Assembly (NCBI GenBank): GCA_030549335.1
Contig: CM060190.1
Coordinates: 67,842,118-67,906,117, forward strand
Reading direction: 5' to 3'
DNA length: 64,000 nt
Source: Pontederia crassipes
Taxonomy: Eukaryota; Streptophyta; Magnoliopsida; Commelinales; Pontederiaceae
Of the stretch, positions 36,664 through 47,706 are shown piece after piece. A model generated the notes under the pieces. That model saw nothing but the letters and a program-made list of their open reading frames with translations, was not told the origin of the DNA and ran no database searches. The translations under genes and the position numbers were made by a program. Each line of letters begins with the position of its first letter. Position 1 is the stretch's first letter.

Positions 36664-38787
36664 TTAAAGAGAAGCCTCTGCAGTTTTCAAATAATCCAGA
36701 ATGCTTGTTTTGGCTTCTTCCGTCATTGTAGCAAAGGGGCCTGCTTTGGAGTAAAAATTGGCCAATGATCGAATAGCTTTCTCAATTGCAGCATATGATT
36801 CCTGAAAAAGTATTAATAACTTCTAGAAGAGCTCTAGAAACTGCAACAATGAGATCTAAAAGTGCAAGCATGATTAGCATTAAATGGCTCATCTATCCTA
36901 CAGAAAGGTGAGTGGAATAAAGAATGTACCTCATTTATAACAGCTTTTTGCCCTCTCCAATTGCTCAAGTACTCCCTAATTGATTCTTTTGCCGCATCAG
37001 CTGTTCTTCTAAATTTTGCAACATCTTTACTGTCCTCTTCCAATGATTCCCGAAGTGTCTTCACAACTTCCCTTGCAGATTTCAAGTATGCCTTGGGCAA
37101 TACTTTCCCTGATTTTGTCTTTTCATTGGGATCAAATATGGACTTGATGACACCAACAACTCCACTATCACTCTCATCCTGGTCCGAACTATTGGTTTCT
37201 TGTGCCTTTATAGGTGATGCAGTTAGCCCATGACTTACGCCTATAATTGAAACCAAAGAGGTTCCACTGTATATTGCAGCAATCCTCCTGCTAACAACAT
37301 TTTCCTGAGAAGCTAAGCTACGAGAATTGTTTAAATGCAGTTGAGCTGTCCTGTTGCATCAAGATAAGAGTTACATGAAGAGATTGATTGGAGGGACTAA
37401 TGGTTAAGAAAATTGTATCTCATGAATTACAGTTAGAGGAGTCGCTGGGCCTTGTGATCTTTTCTCGAGAGTGGCAACAACATTTCCACAGTACAGAATG
37501 TGATGCAACCACCCTTAAAGAGCTGACATCTGTCTGTTTCAATGTTGACAAATAAATATTTTTTTAGCATTAACATAAACTGTTCAACACGGGGATTTTT
37601 AAGTTCAAAGTTCAAATGAGAATATATGTGCATTCTAGAAAAAGAAAAAGAATTCACAACTCCATATATTGCCTTTGACAAAGTTGTTGAATCTTTCTTC
37701 TTTTTTGTGTCATTTATTTGTCAAATTGTAGAAGCACGAGGCATGCAATAATTTCAGTTAAAAGTCACTAATATGGAATTCCGGTTGTTAAATCTAGGTG
37801 TCAGATAAGCCATGTCTGGATTTCGCTTGAGGGAGATAAAGGGAAGGAGGAATCCAGAAGGACATACTTTTGAGCAGTGTCACTTGGCATTTTTCCACTC
37901 ACTTCTCAACCATATCAACCATAATCTTTCACAACCATAATCTTTCATAATTTTTGGTGCATATCAATATTGTGAATGTTTTGTGTTATACTATAACGTT
38001 TGTTTTTAAGTTCTTAAAAAGCCCAACAAAACTGAGCAAATGAATTCACAACATGAAACAACAAAAAGGGGGAAAAGGAGAAATTCATTTTTCTTGGCTC
38101 CAGTCGGTGAAATTTTTGGCACCACGCGATTATTCTAACTTTTTGCTTAAAGTAACATCAAATTCTTCCACCTACACTGCTTTCTCATTCGTCATGCATA
38201 TACCAAAACCAAAAGATTTTGTCACTGTCCAAATTATGGAGCATCCATGTTACAAAAAACACAGCTCTCTTGTCATCAAAGTGGCAACTTTTAATTGCCA
38301 AGATCAATGTAAAATGTAGAGATTTTCAGAACTCATCTGCAGCTACTGGTGGTGGTGCTACTGCTTTTTACTCTTACAAATACTAAACGTCAAATCTACG
38401 ACAGACCTGGCGAATTCTTGAATCAAATGGAAAATAAACTTCATTTTGACATACAAATGGCAACAAACCATATAGAAAATCCACGATTATAATATAGTTC
38501 ATCAAATCAGCAATTCGGAAACGGAAAGTTCGAAAGGAGGAAAACTAGAAAATGAAGAGCAGAGAAAAAAAATGGACCTTGCAAATGGAGGCCTCGGAGA
38601 CCGAGGAATCGATGCCAGATGCAGCAGTCGAAGAACGGTGGGAAGGAGGAGGAGGAACACCGTACCGCAATTTCTTGCCCGTCTCCGATCGTCTCACGAG
38701 ATGAGAATGGAAGCGATACGATGGCAAAAGACAAGAACAAGAAGAAGAAGGCTTTGAAGGCGCGACGAGAGTGGCAATCGAGATCAT
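36664..38787 (-). CDS. PSB27-2: PSB27-like photosystem II assembly protein, chloroplast (PSB27-H2/LPA19 type)
   Basis: Likely thylakoid-lumen factor for photosystem II assembly and D1 C-terminal maturation. Exons on the complement: 38578-38787, 36930-37304, 36664-36801, all phase 0, giving 240 residues. Exon 1 (start MISIATLVAPSK) is Ser/Arg-rich with few acids, as in a plastid transit peptide. Exon 2 carries a hydrophobic, Ser-rich stretch (AIYSGTSLVSIIG) that could be a lumen-targeting segment. The mature helical domain follows: GVIKSIFDPNEKTKSGKVLP, YLKSAREVVKTLRESLEE, FRRTADAAKESIREYLSNW. Exon 3 gives ESYAAIEKAIRSLANFYSKA and ends DYLKTAEASL. The family match is from memory of PSB27-H2 proteins. 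The exon 2 acceptor is uncertain: one at 37350 would add SRSLASQ-like coding sequence in another phase and need an extra exon. Confidence 0.75.
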
Positions 38788-39173
38788 CTCCAATGCTTCC
38801 TTTTCTCTTCTCCCCCTTTTGGTCGTTTAGAGGCAAGTCGAGAAGACGATGGATGAGATGACCTTTTTGAGCGCTACTGAGATAACGGACATAAATGATA
38901 TGATTTTTGTAGCATTACCCGAATATAACTATTTTTCGAGGGCACATTTGTAATCGATGAGTTAACTAATGCAAAAACCCTCATTTTAATTTAATAATAT
39001 TAGAGGATTTAAATTTAATAAAATTATATTTGAAATCATTTGAAATCAAATTGAGATATTTCATTAAAGGAGAAATTGAATATAGTGCATGAATTATAGT
39101 AGGTTGATGCATTTATTGTTTAGTCATCCAATTAAAATCTAATAAGATGTATTTTAAAATCTCATTCAACCAA

Positions 39174-39245
39174 GGGCATTTGGTCTAGTGGTATGATTCT
39201 CGCTTAGGGTGCGAGAGGTCCCGAGTTCAATTCTCGGAATGCCCC
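39174..39245 (+). tRNA. tRNA-Pro (anticodon AGG)
   Basis: A 72-nt cloverleaf. Acceptor stem GGGCATT pairs with AATGCCC and is followed by discriminator C. The D arm contains GGTCTAGTGGTATGA. The anticodon stem CTCGC/GCGAG encloses loop TTAGGGT (anticodon AGG). The T arm contains GGTTCAA-like GAGTTCAATTC. Upstream CAA triplets and a downstream T-run (TTTTTT, about 39249-39254) are the usual plant Pol III start context and terminator. No intron. Confidence 0.96.
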
Positions 39246-39891
39246 TAATTTTTTTCTCTCACGATCGTTTACGCATTAAATTATAGGAGAGAACTGCGGC
39301 AAGGACCAAAATCGCCTCGCCCTCGTGCCACGTGGAGACGCCATCTTCCATGCTTTGGACTTTGAAGCGATGCGAAATGGGGCTGGAGAGAGAGGGGTAG
39401 TGGGTTTATGGGCTTCATGTTTTGGTTTCAACTGGGCTCACTATGGCCTCTATACTCGAAGTCTTTTTTTCTTTCTATTTATTTCATTCTGTACATGGCA
39501 TGTTCTCCATATAAGCGTATCAAAATCTTCAGTTAACCCTTCTACCTGAATTATCGTTATTGAAAAAGTTGATAGCGTTTTGTGCATATTCTTTTTTTAC
39601 TGTCTTTTATGCAATCAATCATCTCTTACATGAATGGTTGAAAATTTTATCCGAAATTAAAATTCAACATTTCTAACCCTTTTTTGCATTAGGTTTATAA
39701 CTAAAAAAATAAACTCATTTAAAACGTTCTATCATCTCAGGTCCATTGGGCTCAGAATGGACACAGGGAACACAACCTTCCTCCAAAACTTGCGTTTTTA
39801 TTTTCTTTTATTTTGTTTGTTTCTTTTTTGGATGTTTAATTTGGTGTTTACGATATCTGTGAAGAAAGAAAAGACACGCGGGTCGAGAGGC

Positions 39892-40833
39892 ATGGGCGTT
39901 GGCGTCCCGTCCCACACCGCCCTCCTAGACGCCGTCTCCGCCAGCCGCGACCTCGCTGGCCTCCGTCTCGCCCACGCTCGTCTCCTCGTTCTCGGCCTCG
40001 CCTGCCACCGATTCCTCTGCTCCAAGCTCTCCGCCGCTTACGCCCGCTGCTCCTGCCTCCACGACGCCCACCGCCTCCTTACCCCTGGTCGTTCCCTGCC
40101 GCTGTTCCTCCTCAACTCCCTCCTCCGGGGCTCCTCGCCGGGAACTTGTCTGATCCTCTTCCGTCGGACATTCTCCCTCCGCTCCCCGCAGCCGGACGCC
40201 CGATCCTTCGCCGCCGCCCTCCGTGCCGCCGCCTCCCTCCCCTCCCTCCGCATTGGCCGATTCCTCCACGCTGCTGCCGTCGTATCCGGTCTCCCTCTAG
40301 ATGACGCAGACGCGTTGGTTCCGAACTCCTTAGTCGCCATGTACTCCAAATGCGGTGACCTGTCTTCCGCTCGTCATGTATTCGTCCGAACGTCCTGCCG
40401 GACAATGGCCTCCTGGACCGCCATGGTTTCTGCTTGTGGAGCTCACGGTCGGGCATCAGAAGCGGTTGTTTTGTTTGGGAGGATGATAACGGCGGGCGCC
40501 GGGGCGCCAGACGCGGTTGCGATGACAGCGGTGCTGGCGGCGTGCGCCAAGGGGAAGAGAGCGGAGGCGGAAGTGGGGCTTCGAGTGTTCGAGATCCTGA
40601 GGGAAGGAAAGTTGGGGCTTCGGCCGTCCGTGGAGCACTACACGTGCGCAGTGGAGATGCTTGGGATGGCAGGACGAGTTGAAGAAGCAGAAGAGCTCGT
40701 CAGAGAGGTGGACGAGGGCGAAGCGGACGACGCCCTCTGGGCTGCCCTACTGAATGCTTGCCTTGCCCACGGCCGTCTCGATGTGGCGGAGAGGGTGACA
40801 AGGAGGATGTACGTGGGCGCTTCATATGAGTGA
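39892..40833 (+). CDS. Short PLS-type pentatricopeptide repeat (PPR) protein
   Basis: Intronless GC-rich gene for 313 residues from the ATG at 39892 (MGVGVPSHTALL). The frame is open upstream to an ATG at 39757, but those 45 codons are AT-rich and hydrophobic and look like leader sequence. If translated, they would add a membrane-like N-terminus. PPR units are visible: LVPNSLVAMYSKCGDLSSAR, ASWTAMVSACGAHGRASEAV, VAMTAVLAACAKG, EHYTCAVEMLGMAGRVEEAE, and an E-like end DDALWAALLNACLAHGRLDV. There is no DYW domain. Such proteins bind organelle RNA in editing or processing; target and organelle cannot be read here. It is shorter than most PLS proteins (often 500-800 residues), so it may be a reduced member. 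Confidence 0.85.
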   Translation: MGVGVPSHTALLDAVSASRDLAGLRLAHARLLVLGLACHRFLCSKLSAAYARCSCLHDAHRLLTPGRSLPLFLLNSLLRGSSPGTCLILFRRTFSLRSPQPDARSFAAALRAAASLPSLRIGRFLHAAAVVSGLPLDDADALVPNSLVAMYSKCGDLSSARHVFVRTSCRTMASWTAMVSACGAHGRASEAVVLFGRMITAGAGAPDAVAMTAVLAACAKGKRAEAEVGLRVFEILREGKLGLRPSVEHYTCAVEMLGMAGRVEEAEELVREVDEGEADDALWAALLNACLAHGRLDVAERVTRRMYVGASYE

Positions 40834-41376
40834 ATTGGCTTGTGGCTCATGTAATTGATACGATCGCGAAGTGGGGAAATATCCAAGTTGAGCATCAAGA
40901 GCATTGTTCGAGTCCGAACTCTGGAGGCGAGCCAAGGATAGCTTTCTGAGTGCGCATTGCCTCAGGCGTCTAAGACATGGAGCCCAAGGCCACCTTCGAT
41001 GTCCACCTCTCTGCCATTAGCAAACATAATAGTTGCCTCCATGTTTGATGAGTCTGATGTCAATGCCGGATGCTGGCAGGACTGGCCGCAAGGCCAGTGA
41101 ATGGAAATGACAGAGAGCAGGAGTAACCCTTTGAGGTGCTGAGACCAAGCTTGATAGGACATTTTAACAGCTTGGACTTGATATAGAGGTAACATTGAGC
41201 ATGAAGAGACAAAGTTAAATTTGAAAAAGAACGGATTCATATTAACGTTGTGTTCTTCTAAAAGAAATTATATTAATGTTGTGTTGGTTTCTCCCAATTT
41301 CAGGGTTTCCTTTAACTGTTATTATCAAGTAAATTCATTTGTTAGAAGAGCATCAATGAAATCCATTTTTGGTACA
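40834..41376. other. Intergenic DNA downstream of the PPR gene
   Basis: Contains the PPR 3' flank. A minus-strand frame of about 90 codons (40962-41240) has no recognised domain. A plus-strand stretch reading RRASMKSIFGTIGRFQGLVN (about 41335-41400), followed by a GTAGTC donor-like site, might be a stray exon but could not be joined to anything. Confidence 0.35.
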
Positions 41377-42122
41377 ATTGGAAGATTTCAAGGCTTGGTG
41401 AATGAACTTGAATTAGAAAAGGTAGTCTTTTGTTCTGGTTTCAACTACTTCTTAGGCTTTCTATCTTTTTTTCCCTTCTTTTCATAACTTTGGAAAATTG
41501 GAGCACATATAATCAATTTGGTGCAAGAACATCGGGTTCATGCTTGGATTAATTGGAGAAAAAAACTTTCTTGGTGATGAATTTTACTGACTTCTAAGGG
41601 GTTTTGGCTTTCTACTTTCGTGGTAGAGTGCATGCTGTTGGATTGATTTGGTATACATGTTAGGGGTTTCCATCTTCCTTTCCAATAATTTTAGAATATT
41701 AAATGCAGTGTTAAGTTTTTGCTATGGAACAGGAATGACAAAAGTGGAATATTGGAAGAAACATTTCAAGGCTTGGTGAATGAACTTGAAATAGAAAATA
41801 GTCTTTTGTACTGGTTTCATCTACTTATTAGGCTTTCCATCTTTTTTCCCTTCTTTTCATAACTTTGGAAAGTTGAAGGACATGTAATCAATTTGGTGCA
41901 AGAACATTGGAGTCATGTTTGGATTAATTGGAGAAAAAATCTTTCTTGGTGATGAATTTTACTGACTTCTAAGTGGTTTTGCTTTTCTACTTTCGTGGTA
42001 GAGTGCATGTTGTTGGATTGATTTGGTACACATGTTAGGGATTTCCATCTTCCGTTCCAATATTTTTAGAATAGTAAATGTAGTGCTAGTCTTTTAGCTA
42101 CGGAACAAGAATGACAAAAGTG
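41377..42122 (+). repeat. Diverged tandem duplication, period about 374 bp
   Basis: 41377-41750 and 41751-42122 align throughout, sharing for example TTTCAAGGCTTGGTGAATGA, TTGGTGATGAATTTTACTGA and GTGGTAGAGTGCATG, with scattered substitutions and small indels. The copies are clearly older than the 526-bp duplication at 48107. Confidence 0.9.
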
Positions 42123-42170
42123 TACAGCACAGAGGGTAGTAAAGCTTATCATACCCTTCTCTATCATGGT

Positions 42171-42788
42171 TATCAAGATTGCGATCTCGATCCTACATGG
42201 GATCTACGATCTCGATCTCACATTTGGGATGATTTTCGTAGAATCGGTAGGATCGTAAGATTGAGATTGTAGGATCGTATAGATCCTACCAACATTGTTT
42301 CATTTTTTTTCAAAGTTTTCCAATTTTTTTTAATTTTGATCAGTTGCAACATGATTTTTGGAGAAATAAAATTAAGAAGAAGTTGATGATAGGTTATAAT
42401 TAAAATTTTAAAATTATTTTTAACAAATAAATATATTAAAAGATATTTTATATAATTGTATGCCACCTAGTGGGATAAGGCTTTGTTGTTGTTGTTGTTG
42501 TTGTATGCCATATTAATAATATCATTATACTTTTTTGTCAATTTATATTGAATTATTACATAAGTAACATATGTATTCATGTATAGGAAACCTTAATAGG
42601 ATAATGTTAAGTTAATATTATCTATAATCTAAATCATTGGAAGGTTACTAAAAAATATTTTAAATATACTTTTATATACTGAATTATTGTTTTTAATATA
42701 TAGGTGAGATCTTACGATTGATCCGATCTCGCGATCTTCAATCTTCCGGACCCCTTCCGATCTTACATAAGATCTCGATCTTGACGAC
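42171..42788. mobile_element. Possible TIR element with GATC-rich ends
   Basis: The left end TATCAAGATTGCGATCTCGA and the inverted right end CGTCAAGATCGAGATCTTAT match. Both arms are dense in 'gatctcgatc' and 'tcgtaggatc' phrases; the middle is AT-rich and non-coding. A truncated SINE is nested inside. The patch at 14020-14150 has a similar 'gattctacga' style, so the two may be related repeats. Confidence 0.45.
42466..42500 (+). mobile_element. 5'-truncated SINE tail with target duplication
   Basis: The 35 bp CCTAGTGGGATAAGGCTTTG plus (TTG)n match what I recall as the 3' end of plant Au/TS-type SINEs. They are bounded by perfect 10-bp copies of ttgtatgcca (42456-42465 and 42501-42510). Only the 3' tail was inserted, as after abortive target-primed reverse transcription. 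Confidence 0.65.
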
Positions 42789-44913
42789 TTTGTTCTCTAT
42801 GAACCAAAAAGCTTACTTACATTTTCATTGTGCAAGCAGGACATCCATATATTACATATTGAAGTCCTTCTAAAAAAATATTACATATTGAAGTATTAGA
42901 TCATTACTTTCTCAAATTGATTTATACTGGGTTGCGAGAATCAAAGGCTAGTTGCAAAATATTCTCCTTTGTGTTTTCATCCTTTTGCTTCTAAAAAAGT
43001 CTCTTTTGGCCACTTACGAGGCCACCATTTTTTTCTTGGAAGCAAAAAGGATGACTAGCAAGATGGTAGTCATCTAGTTTTCATTGATTTAAAGCAAGGG
43101 ATAAACAAGTACAAGAATAGAGAAAAAGCAGGGCAGAGGTTGGCTGTGGAGAGACAAGAGATCACCACTCATTATACAAAGATTTGGCATGATGAATAAT
43201 CTTATCAACGTAGCACACGCGTTTCGCTGCAGCCTCATATCCCAAAGATTAAGTCATCAGTTCATTGAAAACACAAGGCCACCATCTTACAAGGCCGATA
43301 TGCATTCAAAATTTTCAAAGAATCACAAGTAGATATGCAAATTTTGGTCCAGATGGGGATGGGAAGATGTATCGCTTATGGGATTATCCATTTACTCATA
43401 ATAGTTAGATTCACATTGTTGAACTTGCATGCAAAATTTCCAAAAGAATATTGCTGCTAGAGCTCAAATCTAAGTTCTCAATATCTGGGCTTCTCTCCCT
43501 CACAAAAAAAATCCGGGCTTCAAGCATTGATTACCCTGAATATTTGGCATATCCTGGGAAGCAAGCTGGGTCATTTTCTGTTCAGTTCGCCATAAAATGT
43601 ATACCGACTTGGTTCTCTGATATTTAAGTTTTAGATATTGAAGCTAGCTTTCTTTTTGTTTTTAGATCTTCTTTTATGACCCATTAAAATTGCCTTTGTC
43701 CACACCCAACAGTAGCAGCTCCATCTACTGATTTGATTAGAGAAGAAAATGCTAGGTTTCTCATTTTAATGATGCTAAGGTACATGAGGTCATTTAGAGA
43801 AATGTTTTTTAGAGGATTTTAGAGAAATGTTGCCGATATGAACTTTGTTCTCTTCCGACTAAGAACACTTAATTGCTGGGAATGGTCATCAAATATGAAC
43901 TTTGCTTAAGAATATACTGTGTTCTCCAAAGCAATTAGAATCGTGAAAGAAGTTTCATTAGCATAAAATGGCAAATAAGAATGTGTTTCTGACCATTGCT
44001 ACAACCATTGGCCACCAATTGGATGGTCATTACTGATATAATTTCCTCAATGGGAGTTGTAAGTATGAGTCTCGCTATGCACTGCTTTCACTGATTTCAT
44101 GGACACTGGATCAGCGCAATCTTAATTTAGTATAGTGCTGGAGAAAAAGGAGATGCAGGATAAACTATACTTCTACACCACAATGAGCATGCCCTTCAAA
44201 GAGGCTAATATTGCAATGCTGGAAGGGTGACCGTAATTGGTACTTTCACATGCTATTGGATGGGTTGTCAAGCAACTAATCACTCTTCCTCAAAAAGCAT
44301 GGTGTTATTGTTTTGTGAAGAGGGGAAAATGGTGATTTGAAGTGCATCCTGTAAGAGAGAAGCATGGAGCTATTTAAGTGTTCTTGGTCAAACACATAAA
44401 TGGTTGGGTCATTAGAACACTATTCCAAGGGATGAATCTTAGTGTCTTAGTTTAGCATGAATTATTTCATGGTCATTGTGTTTTGAGATCGGCCTGAATG
44501 TTGTAAATTTGGCATAACTGAAACAGAGTCATACTTACTACATGGCAGTGTAAAAAATGTTATTTCCCTTACCAGAAAAAGGAGCTTTACACCTTGATTT
44601 GGGTAAATAGCTAAAAAATTTAACCAGCTTACAGGACACAATACTTTTTATTTTCAGAAATTTTAGATTACATTGCACGTGTTATTTTATTAATTATCAA
44701 TGTTTGTTGATGTGCATCATATACCCAAAATAGTTTATTTTCAATAAATCATGAAATGATGCTGAAATATATTTTATTCTTATTTGATTTGTGGTCCACA
44801 TATATGTTACATGTTGTCATGTGTTTTCATTTCATTATCAAAGCACTACAACATTCTTCTATGTTTCTTTTAACCTAATGAAGACAAACTTATCCATCCA
44901 TAGAAGTAGCATA
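42789..44913. other. Intergenic DNA, no gene recognised
   Basis: Balanced composition without frames above 60 codons or known motifs. It may be decayed genic or repeat DNA. It ends at the target site of the retrotransposon. Confidence 0.45.
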
Positions 44914-44918
44914 CAGTA

Positions 44919-45248
44919 TGACGCAGGAGCTTTTTTTTTAAATTAGTTATTTTAGTTAAAACTGGTGTTTTAGTTTATTAGTCATCAATGTGACCTTTTA
45001 ATTAGTTATAACGGTCTTGATTAAAAGTGGGTTAATCAAGGGTGGAGATTGTTTAGTAGTTTATAACCTCTTGTAACCCTAGTATTTAAAGCTGCCAATA
45101 GGGTTTTCAGCCGTCATAATCTCTCTTTTATCAAAATTACAGATTTTTGTAGTTTTCTCATAAACCCTAATTGTTCCTCTATCAATTTTTCTCATCTTCC
45201 AGCCTGATTTCTCATTATTCTTGCCGATTTTCTCTCCTTACTGCATCA
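44919..45248 (+). repeat. 5' LTR of the chromovirus
   Basis: 330 bp, TG...CA. It shares with the 3' LTR the segment GTAACCCTAGTATTTAAAG (TATTTAAA may be the core promoter). A 9-T run here is 10 T in the 3' LTR. Confidence 0.95.
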
Positions 45249-45251
45249 AAT

Positions 45252-45263
45252 TGGTATCAGAGC
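45252..45263 (+). other. Primer-binding site (initiator Met-tRNA)
   Basis: TGGTATCAGAGC lies three bases after the 5' LTR. This is the standard plant LTR-retrotransposon PBS. Confidence 0.93.
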
Positions 45264-45306
45264 AAAAGATCCTACAAAATATTAGGGTTTTCTTTGTTTT
45301 TGAACC

Positions 45307-47700
45307 ATGGTTGGGCGTGGTAGAGGCCGAGGACGTGGCAACCCTAGACAGCAAGCAGAGATGGCAGAGATTCGACGAATGATTGAAGATTTGTCGCGAA
45401 ATGTTCAAGCCTTACAGCGACAGGAACGTGTGGCAGCCCATATGGAGATTCCGGAAGGTGGCCACGATCTAACAGACATACTGGAAGGTAGTCTGGAAGA
45501 TGATACTGATCAAGGGTATTTTGATAATCCCTTTCATGAAGCCGGAGCCGATACAAATCTGGTGCGAGGTCGATTGGAGGATAGGTTGATTTATGCCCTA
45601 GATCTGAACAATGGTGGAATTAGGATTGAAGTTGCTGATTTTCATGGAAAGATGCATGCTGAAGATTATTTAGATTGGGAAACAAGTCTGGAAAATTATT
45701 TTGAGTGGAAACCTATGGCAGAAAATAGAAAAGTGTTATTTGTGAAATTGAAATTAAAGGGGACAACACTTCAATGGTGGAAGAGAATTGAAGAGCAACA
45801 TGAACGACAAGGTAAACAAAAAATTGGCACCTGGGAGCATATGAAGACAAAGCTGCGAAAACAATTCTTACCCGCTGATTATACAATGGATTTATATGAA
45901 AAGTTTCATTCTTTGAAACAATGAGGTATGAATGTTGAAGAGTATACTTCAGAGTTTTACAACTTATCAATTCGTGTTGGGTTGAATGAAACAAATGAGC
46001 AAGTAGCTGCTCGTTATCTTGCTGGGCTTAACCAATCTATTAGAGATGAGATGCTTATTGCTCGTGAGTGTACTCTTGAAGATGCCCGACAGCAAGCTTT
46101 ATTGGCTGAAAAACGAGTATGGCGATATGGAGCGCGTAGACCTTTAATAGGGCGCTCAGGAGGCATTATGCAAAAGGGTACCGGTGCTGTTGGAAATTCA
46201 AAAAATAATACATCTGCACAATGAACCAGTCAAGAAACTCATGCAAATAAAAATGATGATAAGGGGAAATTTGTAATGCGTTACGGTGGACAAAATAATT
46301 CTGCACCTACGACTTTTAAAGGAAACAACACACAAATTCGTTGTTTCACTTGTGGTGAAAAGGGTCATGGTTCTTATGCTTATCCACAGCGACGAGTTAA
46401 TCTAGTGGAGTTGCAAGATGAAGCATATGAAGAGTCAGAGCCTATTTACGATCAGTATGTGGATGAAAGTGAAGAAATAGATGTTCTCCCTGTTCAAGAA
46501 GAATCATTGGTGGTTCGAAGTGTTTTAACTACCACAACTAAAGAAGAAGAAGATTGGAGAAGGCATAGTATCTTCAGAACACGTGTTCTTTGTGGCGGGA
46601 AGGTGTGTGATCTAGTTATAGATGGTGGTAGCATGGAAAATGTCATTTCTAAAAATGCAGTAGAGAAGTTGGGATTGGTTATGGAAAAACATTCACATCC
46701 TTACAAAATTCGTTGGCTTAAGAAAGGTAATGAAATTCCTGTCACTACTCGATGTTTGGTGCAATTTATTATGGGAGGTAATCTTCAAGATGAAGCTTTA
46801 TGTGATGTTGTGCCTATGGATGTTGGGCATATTTTGGTGGGAAGACCGTGGTTGTATGATCATGACATGGAACATCATACTAAACCAAACACATATTCTT
46901 TTCATAAAGGTAAAAAGAAGTACACCTTGCATCCAATGGAGGAGGATGCAAAACATGTTGCTGGCTCATAAAAAAACTACAAGGTTAATGGCTTTTTGTG
47001 TGTTGAGAAATTCACTATAGAGAGTCAAGAAGCTGAAATTGTTGGAGATGATCATATTAGAGAAATGTCTCACCGATCACCTCAAGCTCAAGATATTTTA
47101 AAAGAATTTTCATTTTCAGCTAATGATATCTTCTCTCAACACAACATTGAAAGAGTTCATGAAGAGGTAAAAGCTGCCCTGAAATCAAGTAATGAAATTT
47201 ATGCCAATGCAGCCACTCAACATCGGCGTCTTAAAGATTTTGAGGAAGGCGACTTGGTCCTTGTACACTTGTAGCAAGAGAGGTTTCCTAAGGGCACTTA
47301 TCACAAACTCAGGTCAAGGAAGTTTGGACCATGCAAGATACTAAAGAAAATAAATTCGAATGCTTATTTCATTGAGCTTCCATCAAATTTGCAAATCAAT
47401 CCTATCTTCAATGTCTCATATTTATATGCTTTCGAGGGCTTTGATATGGAAACAACTGAAGTTTCAAATCAATTGGAACAACATCCCAAAGTTTCTACTG
47501 ATGTTATTGAAGATGTGTTGGATGTAAAAGAGGTAAGTTCTCGTAGAGGTAACAGATATAGAAGATTTTTGGTTAAATGGTTGGGTAAACCTACTACTGA
47601 AAGCACTTGGATTAATGAAGATGAGCTCAAGAAGATCGATGCCGAAATGTATGTTGATGTGGAGCAAGTTTTTTCCAAGGAGCCAAAATTTTCAAGCTGA
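45307..47700 (+). pseudogene. Retrotransposon gag-protease-(deletion)-integrase tail/chromodomain, broken by stops
   Basis: One reading frame runs from the ATG at 45307 to the stop at 47698, interrupted by in-frame stops at 45922 (TGA), 46222 (TGA), 46969 (TAA) and 47272 (TAG). In order: gag with an RG-rich start (GRGRGRGNPRQQ), a zinc knuckle CFTCGEKGHGSYAY whose last Cys is Tyr, and an aspartic protease site VIDGGSMENVIS followed by VGRPWLYDHDMEHH. After a junction near 47100-47150 come the integrase C-terminal region (EEGDLVLVHL, FGPCKILKKI) and a chromodomain (RRFLVKWLGKPTTESTW). RT, RNase H and the integrase core are absent. The frame continues across the deletion, so it may once have made a gag-protease-chromodomain fusion. 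It is not functional as it stands. Confidence 0.9.
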
Positions 47701-47706
47701 GGAGAT

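Noticed and set aside
39798-40904. Several 60-114 codon minus-strand frames over the PPR gene
   Set aside because: Antisense shadows of a GC-rich gene with few stop codons on either strand; the plus strand carries the PPR repeats.
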